IMG/VR virus record: IMGVR_UViG_3300043397_000005
Coordinates: 1 to 33,592 of that record
Reading direction: 5' to 3' (one strand)
DNA: 33,592 nt
Origin: a virus
Below the pieces are notes generated by a model. That model saw only the letters and a list, made by a program, of their open reading frames with translations. It did no database searches and was not told the origin of the DNA. Positions 1 to 5,026 of this stretch are shown here, piece after piece. Each line of letters opens with the position of its first letter. Position 1 is the stretch's first letter. The position numbers and the translations under genes are program-made.

Positions 1-86
1 AAATTATCAAGAAGTCTCATGTCATCTGTGCGCGTGTCTTTGATTATCAAAGCGTTTGTTTCTGCTTCTGTTGCGTATTGGTTCAT
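1..86 (-). CDS. 5' part of the 61-codon hypothetical gene, cut by the window edge
   Basis: This is the start of the gene whose full copy is at 33366-33551, duplicated because of the terminal overlap. Its ATG (86-84) overlaps the TGA of ninB (85-83) as ATGA, so in the circle it is the next gene of the leftward early operon. It is truncated at base 1 only because the circle was opened here. Confidence 0.85.
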   Translation of the reverse strand, partial: MNQYATEAETNALIIKDTRTDDMRLLDN

Positions 87-127
87 TTTTCATCCTTTAA
101 TTCAATTCCGTTGTTAGCACACCAGGC
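1..127. repeat. Left copy of the 127-base terminal redundancy
   Basis: Bases 1-127 are identical to bases 33466-33592. The repeat lies inside a leftward operon and covers the end of ninB and the start of the next gene, not a packaging or terminase region. An exact 127-base overlap equals a common assembler k-mer, so I read it as the closure overlap of a circular assembly and not a biological terminal repeat. Circular permutation would fit headful packaging as in P22. Confidence 0.95.
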
Positions 128-496
128 CAAAAGAAACTCTACAAACTCGCTTGCCTGCTCTTTGGTGAACTTGCGGGTTTGTTGCCCAAGTTGCACCACG
201 CCTGTCATGTCTAGGCTTGGCACAATCTTTCCAGCGTCAATTTGCTTGTCTTTGCAGAATTGCCACACAAGCAGACGTTTCCAGCTTTCAGCATCCCATT
301 TAGACCCCAAATGGCTTGATTGCTTGGCAATGTCACCAATAATGGCATGATACTTTTCTTCTTGCTCACGGCTTTTGCTCTGCTGTTTAATCTCAAGCGT
401 CAGCTTTTTGCCATAAACCAAAGCCTCACGTACTTTAGGCCAAAGATTTGTCATCAACGCTTGAGCCTGTTCATAGCTGTCAAGGTCGTATTTCAT
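83..496 (-). CDS. ninB: NinB-like recombination protein
   Basis: A 137-residue protein matching the lambda NinB (Orf) family, a recombination mediator that binds single-stranded DNA and can replace host RecFOR functions. Family features visible here are KQSSHLGSKWDAESWKR in the first half, the VPSLD segment, and the C-terminal TRKFTKEQASEFVEFLLAWC block. The length is close to the usual 140-150 residues. The start at 496 was chosen over 547 because it forms an ATGA overlap with the upstream gene. It sits in the early leftward operon with a PD-(D/E)XK nuclease upstream and a YbcO-like nuclease downstream across the circle junction, as in lambdoid nin regions. Family assignment is from motif memory. 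Confidence 0.85.
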   Translation of the reverse strand: MKYDLDSYEQAQALMTNLWPKVREALVYGKKLTLEIKQQSKSREQEEKYHAIIGDIAKQSSHLGSKWDAESWKRLLVWQFCKDKQIDAGKIVPSLDMTGVVQLGQQTRKFTKEQASEFVEFLLAWCANNGIELKDEK

Positions 497-681
497 TTGT
501 CCAATTCCTGCATGGCTCGGCGCAAATAAATCGCTTGATCTAAACATTCTTGGTAAGCGTGTTCAAGCCATTGACGTAGCGTCAAAGGATTGTCTTGTAC
601 GCTGATTCCGTACTTGTTCATGCCAAGCTGTTGACGCGCTTCAATGTCAGCACATACCTTTTGTTCAATTCCATGTGTCAT
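493..681 (-). CDS. Small conserved phage protein, unknown function
   Basis: A 62-residue protein of a type common in phage early operons, with the recognisable pattern ADIEARQQLGMNKYG followed by LTLRQWLEHAYQECLDQAIYLRR. It looks like an all-helical single domain with no membrane segment. It is coupled by ATGA overlaps to both neighbours (681-678 upstream, 496-493 downstream). I know no function for the family; co-expression with recombination genes is the only clue. Confidence 0.8.
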   Translation of the reverse strand: MTHGIEQKVCADIEARQQLGMNKYGISVQDNPLTLRQWLEHAYQECLDQAIYLRRAMQELDK

Positions 682-965
682 ATCACCCCAATCATTCTCA
701 AAGCAGCTTCAGGGCCGTCTACAACAGCCAATGCGCCACCTTTCCAGTTGCCATGCCACGTTAGCTGGTCTTCGGTTAATTTTTGCGCTGAAAGCGGTTT
801 ACGCCCATCTTTGACTTCCATAAGCAATGTCTGGCCTTTGTATCCAACCAACAAATCAGGTACACCTTTGCCAACAGCCGCCAAAGACTGAACCGTAGCA
901 CCAGCCGCCCGTAGCGCACTGACCACTTGAATTTGATTTGCATCTGTTTTAGCCGCCAATCTCAT
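678..965 (-). CDS. VRR-NUC-like PD-(D/E)XK nuclease
   Basis: A 95-residue protein with the core of a small restriction-endonuclease-fold nuclease: GVPDLLVGY (Asp37) followed by LLMEVKDG (Glu50, Lys52), the PD...EXK signature. This fits stand-alone VRR-NUC domains, which include Holliday-junction resolvases. It lies between small early genes close to ninB, so a junction- or branch-cleaving role in recombination is likely but inferred. An in-frame ATG at 1028 would add 21 residues. I prefer 965 because that ATG overlaps the stop of a 12-codon ORF that carries the strong ribosome binding site. Confidence 0.75.
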   Translation of the reverse strand: MRLAAKTDANQIQVVSALRAAGATVQSLAAVGKGVPDLLVGYKGQTLLMEVKDGRKPLSAQKLTEDQLTWHGNWKGGALAVVDGPEAALRMIGVI

Positions 966-1000
966 TTTGTTCCACCGCCACGTTTGCGCCAGCCACTCAT
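962..1000 (-). CDS. 12-codon bridging ORF between two early genes
   Basis: The ATG at 1000 overlaps the TGA of the upstream gene (ATGA), and the TGA at 962-964 overlaps the ATG of the nuclease gene (ATGA). A strong Shine-Dalgarno AAGGAG lies 8 bases upstream inside the preceding gene. The predicted peptide is MSGWRKRGGGTK, strongly basic. It may pass ribosomes from gene to gene as a translational relay, or be a true micropeptide. Perfect coupling at both ends supports translation; function is unknown. Confidence 0.5.
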   Translation of the reverse strand: MSGWRKRGGGTK

Positions 1001-1578
1001 GTGTTCTTCTCCTTGAGTTTGGCTTCAACTAGGCTTGCGTATGTGTGAAATCTTGGAATAGCGGCACGACTTTCAAGCCACAGGTTTGACTTTTCTCTGT
1101 CCGTCAGCCCAACCCATGCTCTACGAGTGTCCTCGCCTTCGGCTGCGGTGCGTTGTTGTGGTTTGGTGTAAAGAGGTGTCCAGTCTGTTGGGTCACGCCA
1201 TCCCATTTCATCATCACGATAAATTTCAACGTAAGGGCCGCAGTCTGGTGACCATTGTTCTTTCATCCACGCCACAGGCTCACCCTGCTCTTGCTTGGGT
1301 TTATCGCATGGAGTTTCCAATTCGGCCTCACCTCGACCACATCGTTTACAAAGACCCAACACGACTTGACCATTCCTGTCACAAATCACGTCTGGTATAT
1401 CTTTGTCAGCATCCGTGTATAGGTCGTGCGTGTACCATCCACCCTGCTCTTGCTTGGCTAGTGCTTCTTTGAGTACATCAAACACCTCTTTATGCAGAAC
1501 CTCACCAGTGCTTTCAAAGTGTTTCATGCCTAAATCTTCCAACGCCTCAAGCGCCAGCGTCATTGCTTCTTTACTCAT
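997..1578 (-). CDS. Modular early phage protein of unknown function
   Basis: A 193-residue protein starting MSKEAMTLALEAL, an N-terminal module shared with the 59-residue protein at 1823-2002. It continues with an ALAKQEQ linker, a possible zinc-binding CDRN...CKRC segment, a second KQEQGEPVAWM linker and a C-terminal WTPLYTKPQ motif seen in many composite phage accessory proteins. The start at 1578 gives ATGA coupling with the gene ending at 1575. The mosaic of short repeated linkers suggests assembly by shuffling. Function unknown. Confidence 0.7.
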   Translation of the reverse strand: MSKEAMTLALEALEDLGMKHFESTGEVLHKEVFDVLKEALAKQEQGGWYTHDLYTDADKDIPDVICDRNGQVVLGLCKRCGRGEAELETPCDKPKQEQGEPVAWMKEQWSPDCGPYVEIYRDDEMGWRDPTDWTPLYTKPQQRTAAEGEDTRRAWVGLTDREKSNLWLESRAAIPRFHTYASLVEAKLKEKNT

Positions 1579-1826
1579 AACTTTATGCACTCCATGCCTT
1601 CCCATTTGCACACGGGATTTTCTTTGCACATGATGACAAACCCTTCAATTTCTTCATCGCCACCAACGCTTTGGATTTCGTAACCATAGTCGCCAATCTG
1701 AATGACAACAGGCGCATTTGGGTTAATCATGTCGTCAATGTTTCTATCTTTTTGCGTGAGCCATACGTTTTCCACATCAATCATGGCTTGCATAACGTCA
1801 ACCATTGTTTGAGATTTGATTTTCAT
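1575..1826 (-). CDS. Hypothetical 83-residue early protein
   Basis: Begins MKIKSQTMVDVMQAMIDVENVWLTQK with ATGA coupling at both ends (1826-1823 and 1578-1575). The N-terminal half looks helical and the C-terminal half beta-rich and acidic, with two cysteines near the end (ENPVCKWEGMECIKL). No membrane segment or known motif. An upstream in-frame ATG (1955) would run through the neighbouring gene and is rejected. Confidence 0.65.
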   Translation of the reverse strand: MKIKSQTMVDVMQAMIDVENVWLTQKDRNIDDMINPNAPVVIQIGDYGYEIQSVGGDEEIEGFVIMCKENPVCKWEGMECIKL

Positions 1827-2002
1827 AAAGGGCTTTCTGGCAGTTGTGCGCGTTGCGCTTGTTGATACGCTTGTTCTTGTTTGGCTAGTGCTTCTTCTAG
1901 GGCTTTGATTGCTTTTGTTATTTTGTCGTCTAATCTTTGTGTCCCGTAACCCCATGCGTCATTCAACGCCTCAAGCGCCAGCTTTATTGCATCTTTACTC
2001 AT
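1823..2002 (-). CDS. Small modular early protein, 59 residues
   Basis: Starts MSKDAIKLALEALNDAWGYG, paralogous to the N-terminus of the 193-residue protein at 997-1578, and carries the same EEALAKQEQ linker. Its C-terminus AYQQAQRAQLPESPL is shared, through a 35-base DNA repeat, with the end of the 38-residue protein at 1999-2115. ATGA overlaps join it to both neighbours. It is probably a helical peptide; function unknown. Confidence 0.65.
   Translation of the reverse strand: MSKDAIKLALEALNDAWGYGTQRLDDKITKAIKALEEALAKQEQAYQQAQRAQLPESPL
1838..1872. repeat. 35-base direct repeat, copy 1
   Basis: Perfectly identical to 2014-2048, with a 176-base period. In the minus strand it encodes the shared C-terminal peptide ending AYQQAQRAQLP in two consecutive genes, in the same frame relative to each gene. 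It is a probable recombination scar of module duplication. Confidence 0.9.
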
Positions 2003-2115
2003 AGCGGAGCCTTTGGCAGTTGTGCGCGTTGCGCTTGTTGATACGCTTTGATTTGTTTGGCAGTCCAAGGCACAGCGCCTGTGGCTGGTGGAAAAGGCCA
2101 CGATTGGTTATTCAT
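1999..2115 (-). CDS. Small early protein, 38 residues, with repeated C-terminus
   Basis: Starts MNNQSWPFPPATGAVPWTAK and ends AYQQAQRAQLPKAPL. Its ATG overlaps the stop of the zinc-ribbon gene by 8 bases (ATGAATAA), and its TGA overlaps the next ATG (2002-1999). A longer in-frame ORF to 2253 exists, but its upstream part is the wrong frame of the zinc-ribbon gene. The proline/tryptophan-rich head and glutamine-rich tail suggest a short adaptor. Function unknown. Confidence 0.5.
   Translation of the reverse strand: MNNQSWPFPPATGAVPWTAKQIKAYQQAQRAQLPKAPL
2014..2048. repeat. 35-base direct repeat, copy 2
   Basis: Identical partner of 1838-1872. It encodes the C-terminal end of the 38-residue protein at 1999-2115. 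Recombination between the copies would delete 176 bases including the 59-residue gene while keeping a coupled reading frame. Confidence 0.9.
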
Positions 2116-2263
2116 CAATGTCATAACAGTCATCCACTTCTTTTTGAACAGGCTCAACACCTGATCCGTGGCAGTGGCGGCAAGTTGAACCATCCCACAT
2201 ACCTTCGCCAGACCCACTGCACCATGTGCAATCTTCATAATCGTCATCATCAAAGTCGTTCAT
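2108..2263 (-). CDS. 51-residue acidic double CxxC zinc-ribbon protein
   Basis: Reading the minus strand from the ATG at 2263 gives 51 residues with two CxxCxGSG motifs: CTWCSGSG (Cys12, Cys15) and CRHCHGSG (Cys28, Cys31). This spacing resembles one zinc site of the DnaJ cysteine-rich domain (CxxCxGxG repeats). The flanks are very acidic (FDDDDYED, EVDDCYDIDE). The start overlaps the upstream TGA as ATGA (2263-2260). It probably folds around one zinc ion; a role as a DnaJ mimic or protein-interaction ribbon is speculative. Confidence 0.7.
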   Translation of the reverse strand: MNDFDDDDYEDCTWCSGSGEGMWDGSTCRHCHGSGVEPVQKEVDDCYDIDE

Positions 2264-2463
2264 GGCTTCACCTCTGCGTCAACAATACGAATCAGGGCGG
2301 CAATCATGTCTTTGGCCTGTTCTTTGGTCAAAGTGACATGGCAACGGGCAGCTTCCACCACCACGTTTATCCAAACACTGCCATCATGCGCGTCAACATG
2401 GATGTGGCGGCGCTTGCGTGTTGTTTCAATTCTTGTATCGAGTTCCATTTCATAGCCTTTCAT
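2260..2463 (-). CDS. Hypothetical 67-residue early protein
   Basis: A basic, beta-rich middle (RKRRHIHVDAHDGSVWINV) is followed by a helical end (TKEQAKDMIAALIRIV). The start at 2463 overlaps the upstream TGA (ATGA), which favours it. An internal ATG at 2448 has an AAAGG before it and would give 62 residues. The pattern recalls small phage proteins of unknown function that follow replication genes. Confidence 0.65.
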   Translation of the reverse strand: MKGYEMELDTRIETTRKRRHIHVDAHDGSVWINVVVEAARCHVTLTKEQAKDMIAALIRIVDAEVKP

Positions 2464-2633
2464 TTACGTTCATTTACTCGTTGCCTTACGGCTTCAACCA
2501 ACCCAACCCACAACCCTGACGGGTCATCTTCCAAGTCTTGCGCCCTTTTCTTGACATAAGGAATCCAGCCCTTCTGCAAAGCCATCTTTGTCAGATGCTC
2601 TACTTGTTGCTCGAATACTTGGTTGAAATCCAT
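2460..2633 (-). CDS. Small conserved phage protein, 57 residues
   Basis: Translation from the ATG at 2633 gives a 57-residue helical protein containing KGWIPYVKKRAQDLEDDPSG and ending VRQRVNERK, a layout I associate with small phage proteins encoded next to replication genes. Its TGA overlaps the next ATG (ATGA at 2463-2460), supporting translation. It overlaps the 3' part of the upstream gene (2524-2736) by 110 bases in another frame. Confidence 0.65.
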   Translation of the reverse strand: MDFNQVFEQQVEHLTKMALQKGWIPYVKKRAQDLEDDPSGLWVGLVEAVRQRVNERK

Positions 2634-2736
2634 CTAGGTCGCCTGTTAACTCAAGTGCTTTGTTGATTGTGTCTAGATTATAAGACAGATTATCCTTGAT
2701 TCCGTCAAGAATTTGATTTGCCTGCAAATAATTCAT
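2524..2736 (-). CDS. Small early protein, 70 residues, 3' end overlaps next gene
   Basis: Begins MNYLQANQILDGIKDNLSYN with an ATGA overlap to the methyltransferase gene (2736-2733). The first 35 or so residues (INKALELTGDLDG) resemble a short phage protein that usually stops about there. The last 36 residues are read from the same bases as the N-terminal half of the next gene (2460-2633). Either a stop codon was lost or the overlap is genuine. Function unknown. Confidence 0.55.
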   Translation of the reverse strand: MNYLQANQILDGIKDNLSYNLDTINKALELTGDLDGFQPSIRATSRASDKDGFAEGLDSLCQEKGARLGR

Positions 2737-3437
2737 AGAAAACTTGTCTGCTCTTGCTTTGGCGGTTCTATGAACATATCCACCTGTTTTGATGCTTGCT
2801 CTATGCGTTTACAAGCAATCTCAAAATATTTTGGTTCACGCTCTATGCCTATGAACTTGCGCCCCATCTGGATAGCAGCTACGCCTGTTGTGCCGCTTCC
2901 CATGAACGGGTCAATCACAGTCATTCCTTCATTAGTGCTTGCCCTTATAAGGCGTTCCATTAACGGAATTGGCTTTGCTGTTGGGTGATATTCTTTAGGC
3001 TCAGTAGGCAATCTAAAAACTGGTGAAGCGCAATGCTCGTTAAATGTTGCGCCAGATTCTTTCCCAAAAACACAAGTTTCAATGCTAGAAAGCCATAAAT
3101 GCTGCCCGTTCATTGGGCTTGGATTGGTCTTTTCCCAAATACACAATCTGCTAGACATTCCCAAATTAACCATAGCTGACCTCAATTCTGAAATTTGCTC
3201 TGTTCCACACCATACATAAACACTTGAACCATGTTTAGAAAGCAATGAAGCAAGTTCAACAAGGTCAAAATCAGCTATGTCAGCAACTCCACGGTCAAGA
3301 TTTCGTAAACCTGAGTTTTTTCTATTGACTTCTCCATAAGGCGGGTCAGTAATCACCGCATCAACCTTGTCTAAGGTCGGCAAAATGTCCATGCAGTCGC
3401 CCAAATACAACGTTGCGTCACCGATTACGACTTTCAT
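2733..3437 (-). CDS. DNA methyltransferase (N6-adenine/N4-cytosine type)
   Basis: A 234-residue methyltransferase. It has the catalytic motif DPPYG at residues 31-35, the AdoMet-binding motif DPFMGSGTTG at 176-185, and the connecting HPTAKPIPLMERL helix at 151-163. Catalytic motif before the AdoMet-binding motif is the beta-class order. The length is typical of orphan phage methyltransferases, and no cognate restriction enzyme is seen. It is coupled by ATGA to the replication gene upstream. Likely roles are protection from host restriction or marking replicated DNA; the recognition site cannot be read from sequence. A second, ParB-fused methyltransferase lies at 29783-30985. Confidence 0.9.
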   Translation of the reverse strand: MKVVIGDATLYLGDCMDILPTLDKVDAVITDPPYGEVNRKNSGLRNLDRGVADIADFDLVELASLLSKHGSSVYVWCGTEQISELRSAMVNLGMSSRLCIWEKTNPSPMNGQHLWLSSIETCVFGKESGATFNEHCASPVFRLPTEPKEYHPTAKPIPLMERLIRASTNEGMTVIDPFMGSGTTGVAAIQMGRKFIGIEREPKYFEIACKRIEQASKQVDMFIEPPKQEQTSFL

Positions 3438-4261
3438 GCTTTGCCTTTCAAAAGTTCAGCCATCTTTGCTCGGATGTTTTCAGGGATTGGAGCGGCTTTC
3501 TTGCTGTCTTCCTCAATCTTCCGCAACGCAGCGTCTTGGTTTGGCGGTGGCGGTGTAGTGATACCCGCTACATCGTATTTGTTGGCAAATGGCTGGCGCT
3601 CGTTAATTTCAAAAACATCCTGCCAACTACTTGTAATTGATTTCTCAAGAACAGCCTGAATGTTTTGCCCATTCGCTTTAAATTTTGCCAATTTATCAAT
3701 AAGCAACTTCATGGCGTAATCAGTAGGTGGCTTCTTGATTCGCTTACGCATAGCCAAAAACGCTTCCCATGTTTCCAATGGCATCCAATCTGGCAAAACA
3801 AGAGCGTCAGCGACCTTTTCTTTTTTAGATGTAGATGAAGAAGAAGAAGAAGATGTAGATGAAGGGGTTGGTTTTTGCTTATCCTCAAGGTTAACCTTAC
3901 CCTTATCCATCAAGGCAGGGTTTCCACCCTTAGAACCACCAGCAGCCCTTATCTGGCGTAGGTTTTCATCACGAATCATGCGCTTTGAGTAAATCACACC
4001 TTCATCATTTGTTTCGTAAACACCAGCTTGTGAAAGTTCCAAAAGCCAATCAGCAACAACCTCTGCACTATCCCCAACCATACGGGCAAGGTTTGAAGGA
4101 AGGATAACCTTATCTCCAACCTTTAAATGTCCGTAAGGTGAACCTTCGTGCATGAAACAAATCATGTCCATCCACAAACCACGCGCACCTGTTGAACAAG
4201 AGCGCAAAGCAGTGTCACGCAACCAATCGCTTGGGTAAAACTGAAATGATGGGCGTTTCAT
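3434..4261 (-). CDS. Replication-initiator-like protein (phage O / DUF1376-like)
   Basis: A 275-residue protein whose N-terminus (PSFQFYPSDWLRDTALRSC, then GARGLWMDMICFMH) is typical of phage replication proteins with a winged-helix DNA-binding region. A low-complexity linker of about 12 Ser/Thr residues, encoded by a TCT-rich microsatellite near 3831-3862, separates it from a C-terminal domain (LPDWMPLETWEAFLAMR, SWQDVFEIN), probably for partner contact. It most likely recognises the origin and recruits the host helicase, but no helicase loader is seen nearby. It lies just below the structured leader at 4450-4558 and is coupled to both neighbours. Confidence 0.75.
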   Translation of the reverse strand: MKRPSFQFYPSDWLRDTALRSCSTGARGLWMDMICFMHEGSPYGHLKVGDKVILPSNLARMVGDSAEVVADWLLELSQAGVYETNDEGVIYSKRMIRDENLRQIRAAGGSKGGNPALMDKGKVNLEDKQKPTPSSTSSSSSSSTSKKEKVADALVLPDWMPLETWEAFLAMRKRIKKPPTDYAMKLLIDKLAKFKANGQNIQAVLEKSITSSWQDVFEINERQPFANKYDVAGITTPPPPNQDAALRKIEEDSKKAAPIPENIRAKMAELLKGKA

Positions 4262-4440
4262 TCAACCCCCAATGCTTCACGAACAATGTGTTTTTCTTGA
4301 TTAAAAATTGTCTCAAACTGATGAACAGACAACCAAATGACAACTTCACCACCATCTGGTGTTTTTTGATTGAATGAAATCCATCCGTCCCCATGACCAA
4401 CAATCTCAGTTTCTAGTTCTGCCTTCAAAAATATTGACAT
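4258..4440 (-). CDS. First gene after the structured leader, 60-residue hypothetical
   Basis: Begins MSIFLKAELETEIVGHGDGW and ends HIVREALGVE; small, beta-rich and slightly acidic. It has a clear GGAG ribosome binding site (4449-4446) five bases from the ATG, immediately after the U-tract of the upstream hairpin, and ATGA coupling to the replication protein. Its initiation region would be directly controlled by the leader structure. Function unknown. Confidence 0.7.
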   Translation of the reverse strand: MSIFLKAELETEIVGHGDGWISFNQKTPDGGEVVIWLSVHQFETIFNQEKHIVREALGVE

Positions 4441-4449
4441 ACAAACTCC

Positions 4450-4499
4450 AAAAAAAAAACCCTTGACAACCTGTGGTACTAGCACAAGTCATCAAGGGT
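4450..4499 (-). terminator. Intrinsic terminator/attenuator before the replication genes
   Basis: The 17-pair hairpin 4459-4499 is followed by ten U residues (4459-4450) in the leftward RNA, the classical form of a rho-independent terminator. It ends one base before the GGAG of the gene starting at 4440, so no space remains for another promoter. It must be read through (attenuation) for the replication genes to be expressed from upstream. Confidence 0.75.
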
Positions 4500-4558
4500 C
4501 AGCCATTGAAGGCTTAGATGTATTCGTATCTAGTACATACGACACCTAAACCTTCTGG
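4450..4558 (-). ncRNA. Tandem-hairpin leader with complementary heptaloops (candidate kissing-loop RNA)
   Basis: In the leftward transcript, hairpin 1 (4508-4555, extendable to 4558) has loop GUACUAG (4536-4530). Hairpin 2 (4459-4499) has loop CUAGUAC (4482-4476). The loops are perfect 7-base complements. Hairpin 2 has 17 continuous pairs, 14 Watson-Crick and 3 G-U. Hairpin 1 has 10, 4 and 5 pairs with a 3-base bulge. All non-Watson-Crick pairs are G-U in the minus RNA but A-C mismatches on the plus strand, so the element is built for the leftward RNA. A TATAAT at 4564-4569 would start transcription at about 4557, the foot of hairpin 1. No known riboswitch or sRNA family is recognised. Confidence 0.6.
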
Positions 4559-4563
4559 AAAAA

Positions 4564-4592
4564 ATTATACCTCAGTTAAACCAAAGCCAAAA
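4564..4592 (-). promoter_or_regulatory. Candidate promoter for the leader RNA
   Basis: A perfect -10 hexamer TATAAT lies at 4569-4564, just after the stop of the small membrane protein gene. The -35 region at 17-base spacing (TTTTGG, 4592-4587) is a poor match, so a helper protein or weak activity is likely. The predicted start falls at the foot of hairpin 1. Confidence 0.5.
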
Positions 4593-4724
4593 GCCATGCA
4601 AAATGCCAATGGGAAAGAAGATTGCGCCAGCTACCAAGAAGCCCCAAAATCCTTGTGCAAAGCAAGTAAAGATGTGGGTAAGCCAAGCCAGCGTGACTGT
4701 GATGCCAATAAACCAGCCCATCAT
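4572..4724 (-). CDS. Small membrane protein, 50 residues
   Basis: Translation from ATGATG at 4724 gives a hydrophobic protein (MMGWFIGITVTLAWLTHIFTC, then GFLVAGAIFFPIGILHGFWL) with two likely membrane helices and a short loop. Its ATG overlaps the TGA of the MazG-like gene (ATGA). It is the last gene before the leader, and its stop lies three bases upstream of the TATAAT. Similar 50-residue two-helix proteins occur in early regions of many phages. Function unknown; not placed with the lysis genes, so a holin role is unlikely. Confidence 0.7.
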   Translation of the reverse strand: MMGWFIGITVTLAWLTHIFTCFAQGFWGFLVAGAIFFPIGILHGFWLWFN

Positions 4725-5026
4725 GCTTCCTTCACAAAGATGCCATCAGCGTTCAGATAACCCTTGCGGTCTTTGATTTCTTGGTAAGCGCCTTCAAAGC
4801 AAGTCACCAAGTCCAAGTCAGCAATTGCACAGCCCATGATTAACGTTACCAGAATGTCGCCATAGGCATCAGCCATAGCAGCGCGGTCGTTGTTGCGGAT
4901 AGCGTCAATCAGCTCGTCAAGTTCTTCTTGCGTCTTGATTGCTTGGGCAGCGGGTGTGCTGTTTTGCACAATGCCACGGGCTTCACCCCATTGCACAACC
5001 TTCATTTCTATTTCTGAATAGCTCAT
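4721..5026 (-). CDS. MazG-like nucleotide pyrophosphohydrolase
   Basis: A 101-residue all-helical protein with the MazG-type metal-binding pattern: QEELDEL near residue 33, then ADAYGDILVTLI, ending AYQEIKDRKGYLNADGIFVKE. This arrangement is common in phage MazG-like proteins. The family hydrolyses (d)NTPs to monophosphates; phage versions are proposed to adjust nucleotide pools or (p)ppGpp signalling. ATGA overlaps couple it to the Cro-like gene and to the membrane protein. The length suits a single-domain member. Confidence 0.8.
   Translation of the reverse strand: MSYSEIEMKVVQWGEARGIVQNSTPAAQAIKTQEELDELIDAIRNNDRAAMADAYGDILVTLIMGCAIADLDLVTCFEGAYQEIKDRKGYLNADGIFVKEA

Noticed and set aside
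2020-2559. 179-codon plus-strand frame across the small early genes
   Set aside because: Runs antisense through five coupled minus-strand genes; composition is Cys/His/Ser-rich and unlike a folded protein.
4518-4760. 80-codon plus-strand frame over the leader region
   Set aside because: It lies antisense to the two-hairpin leader and the small membrane protein; no ribosome site, and G-U pair asymmetry shows the minus strand is the functional RNA.
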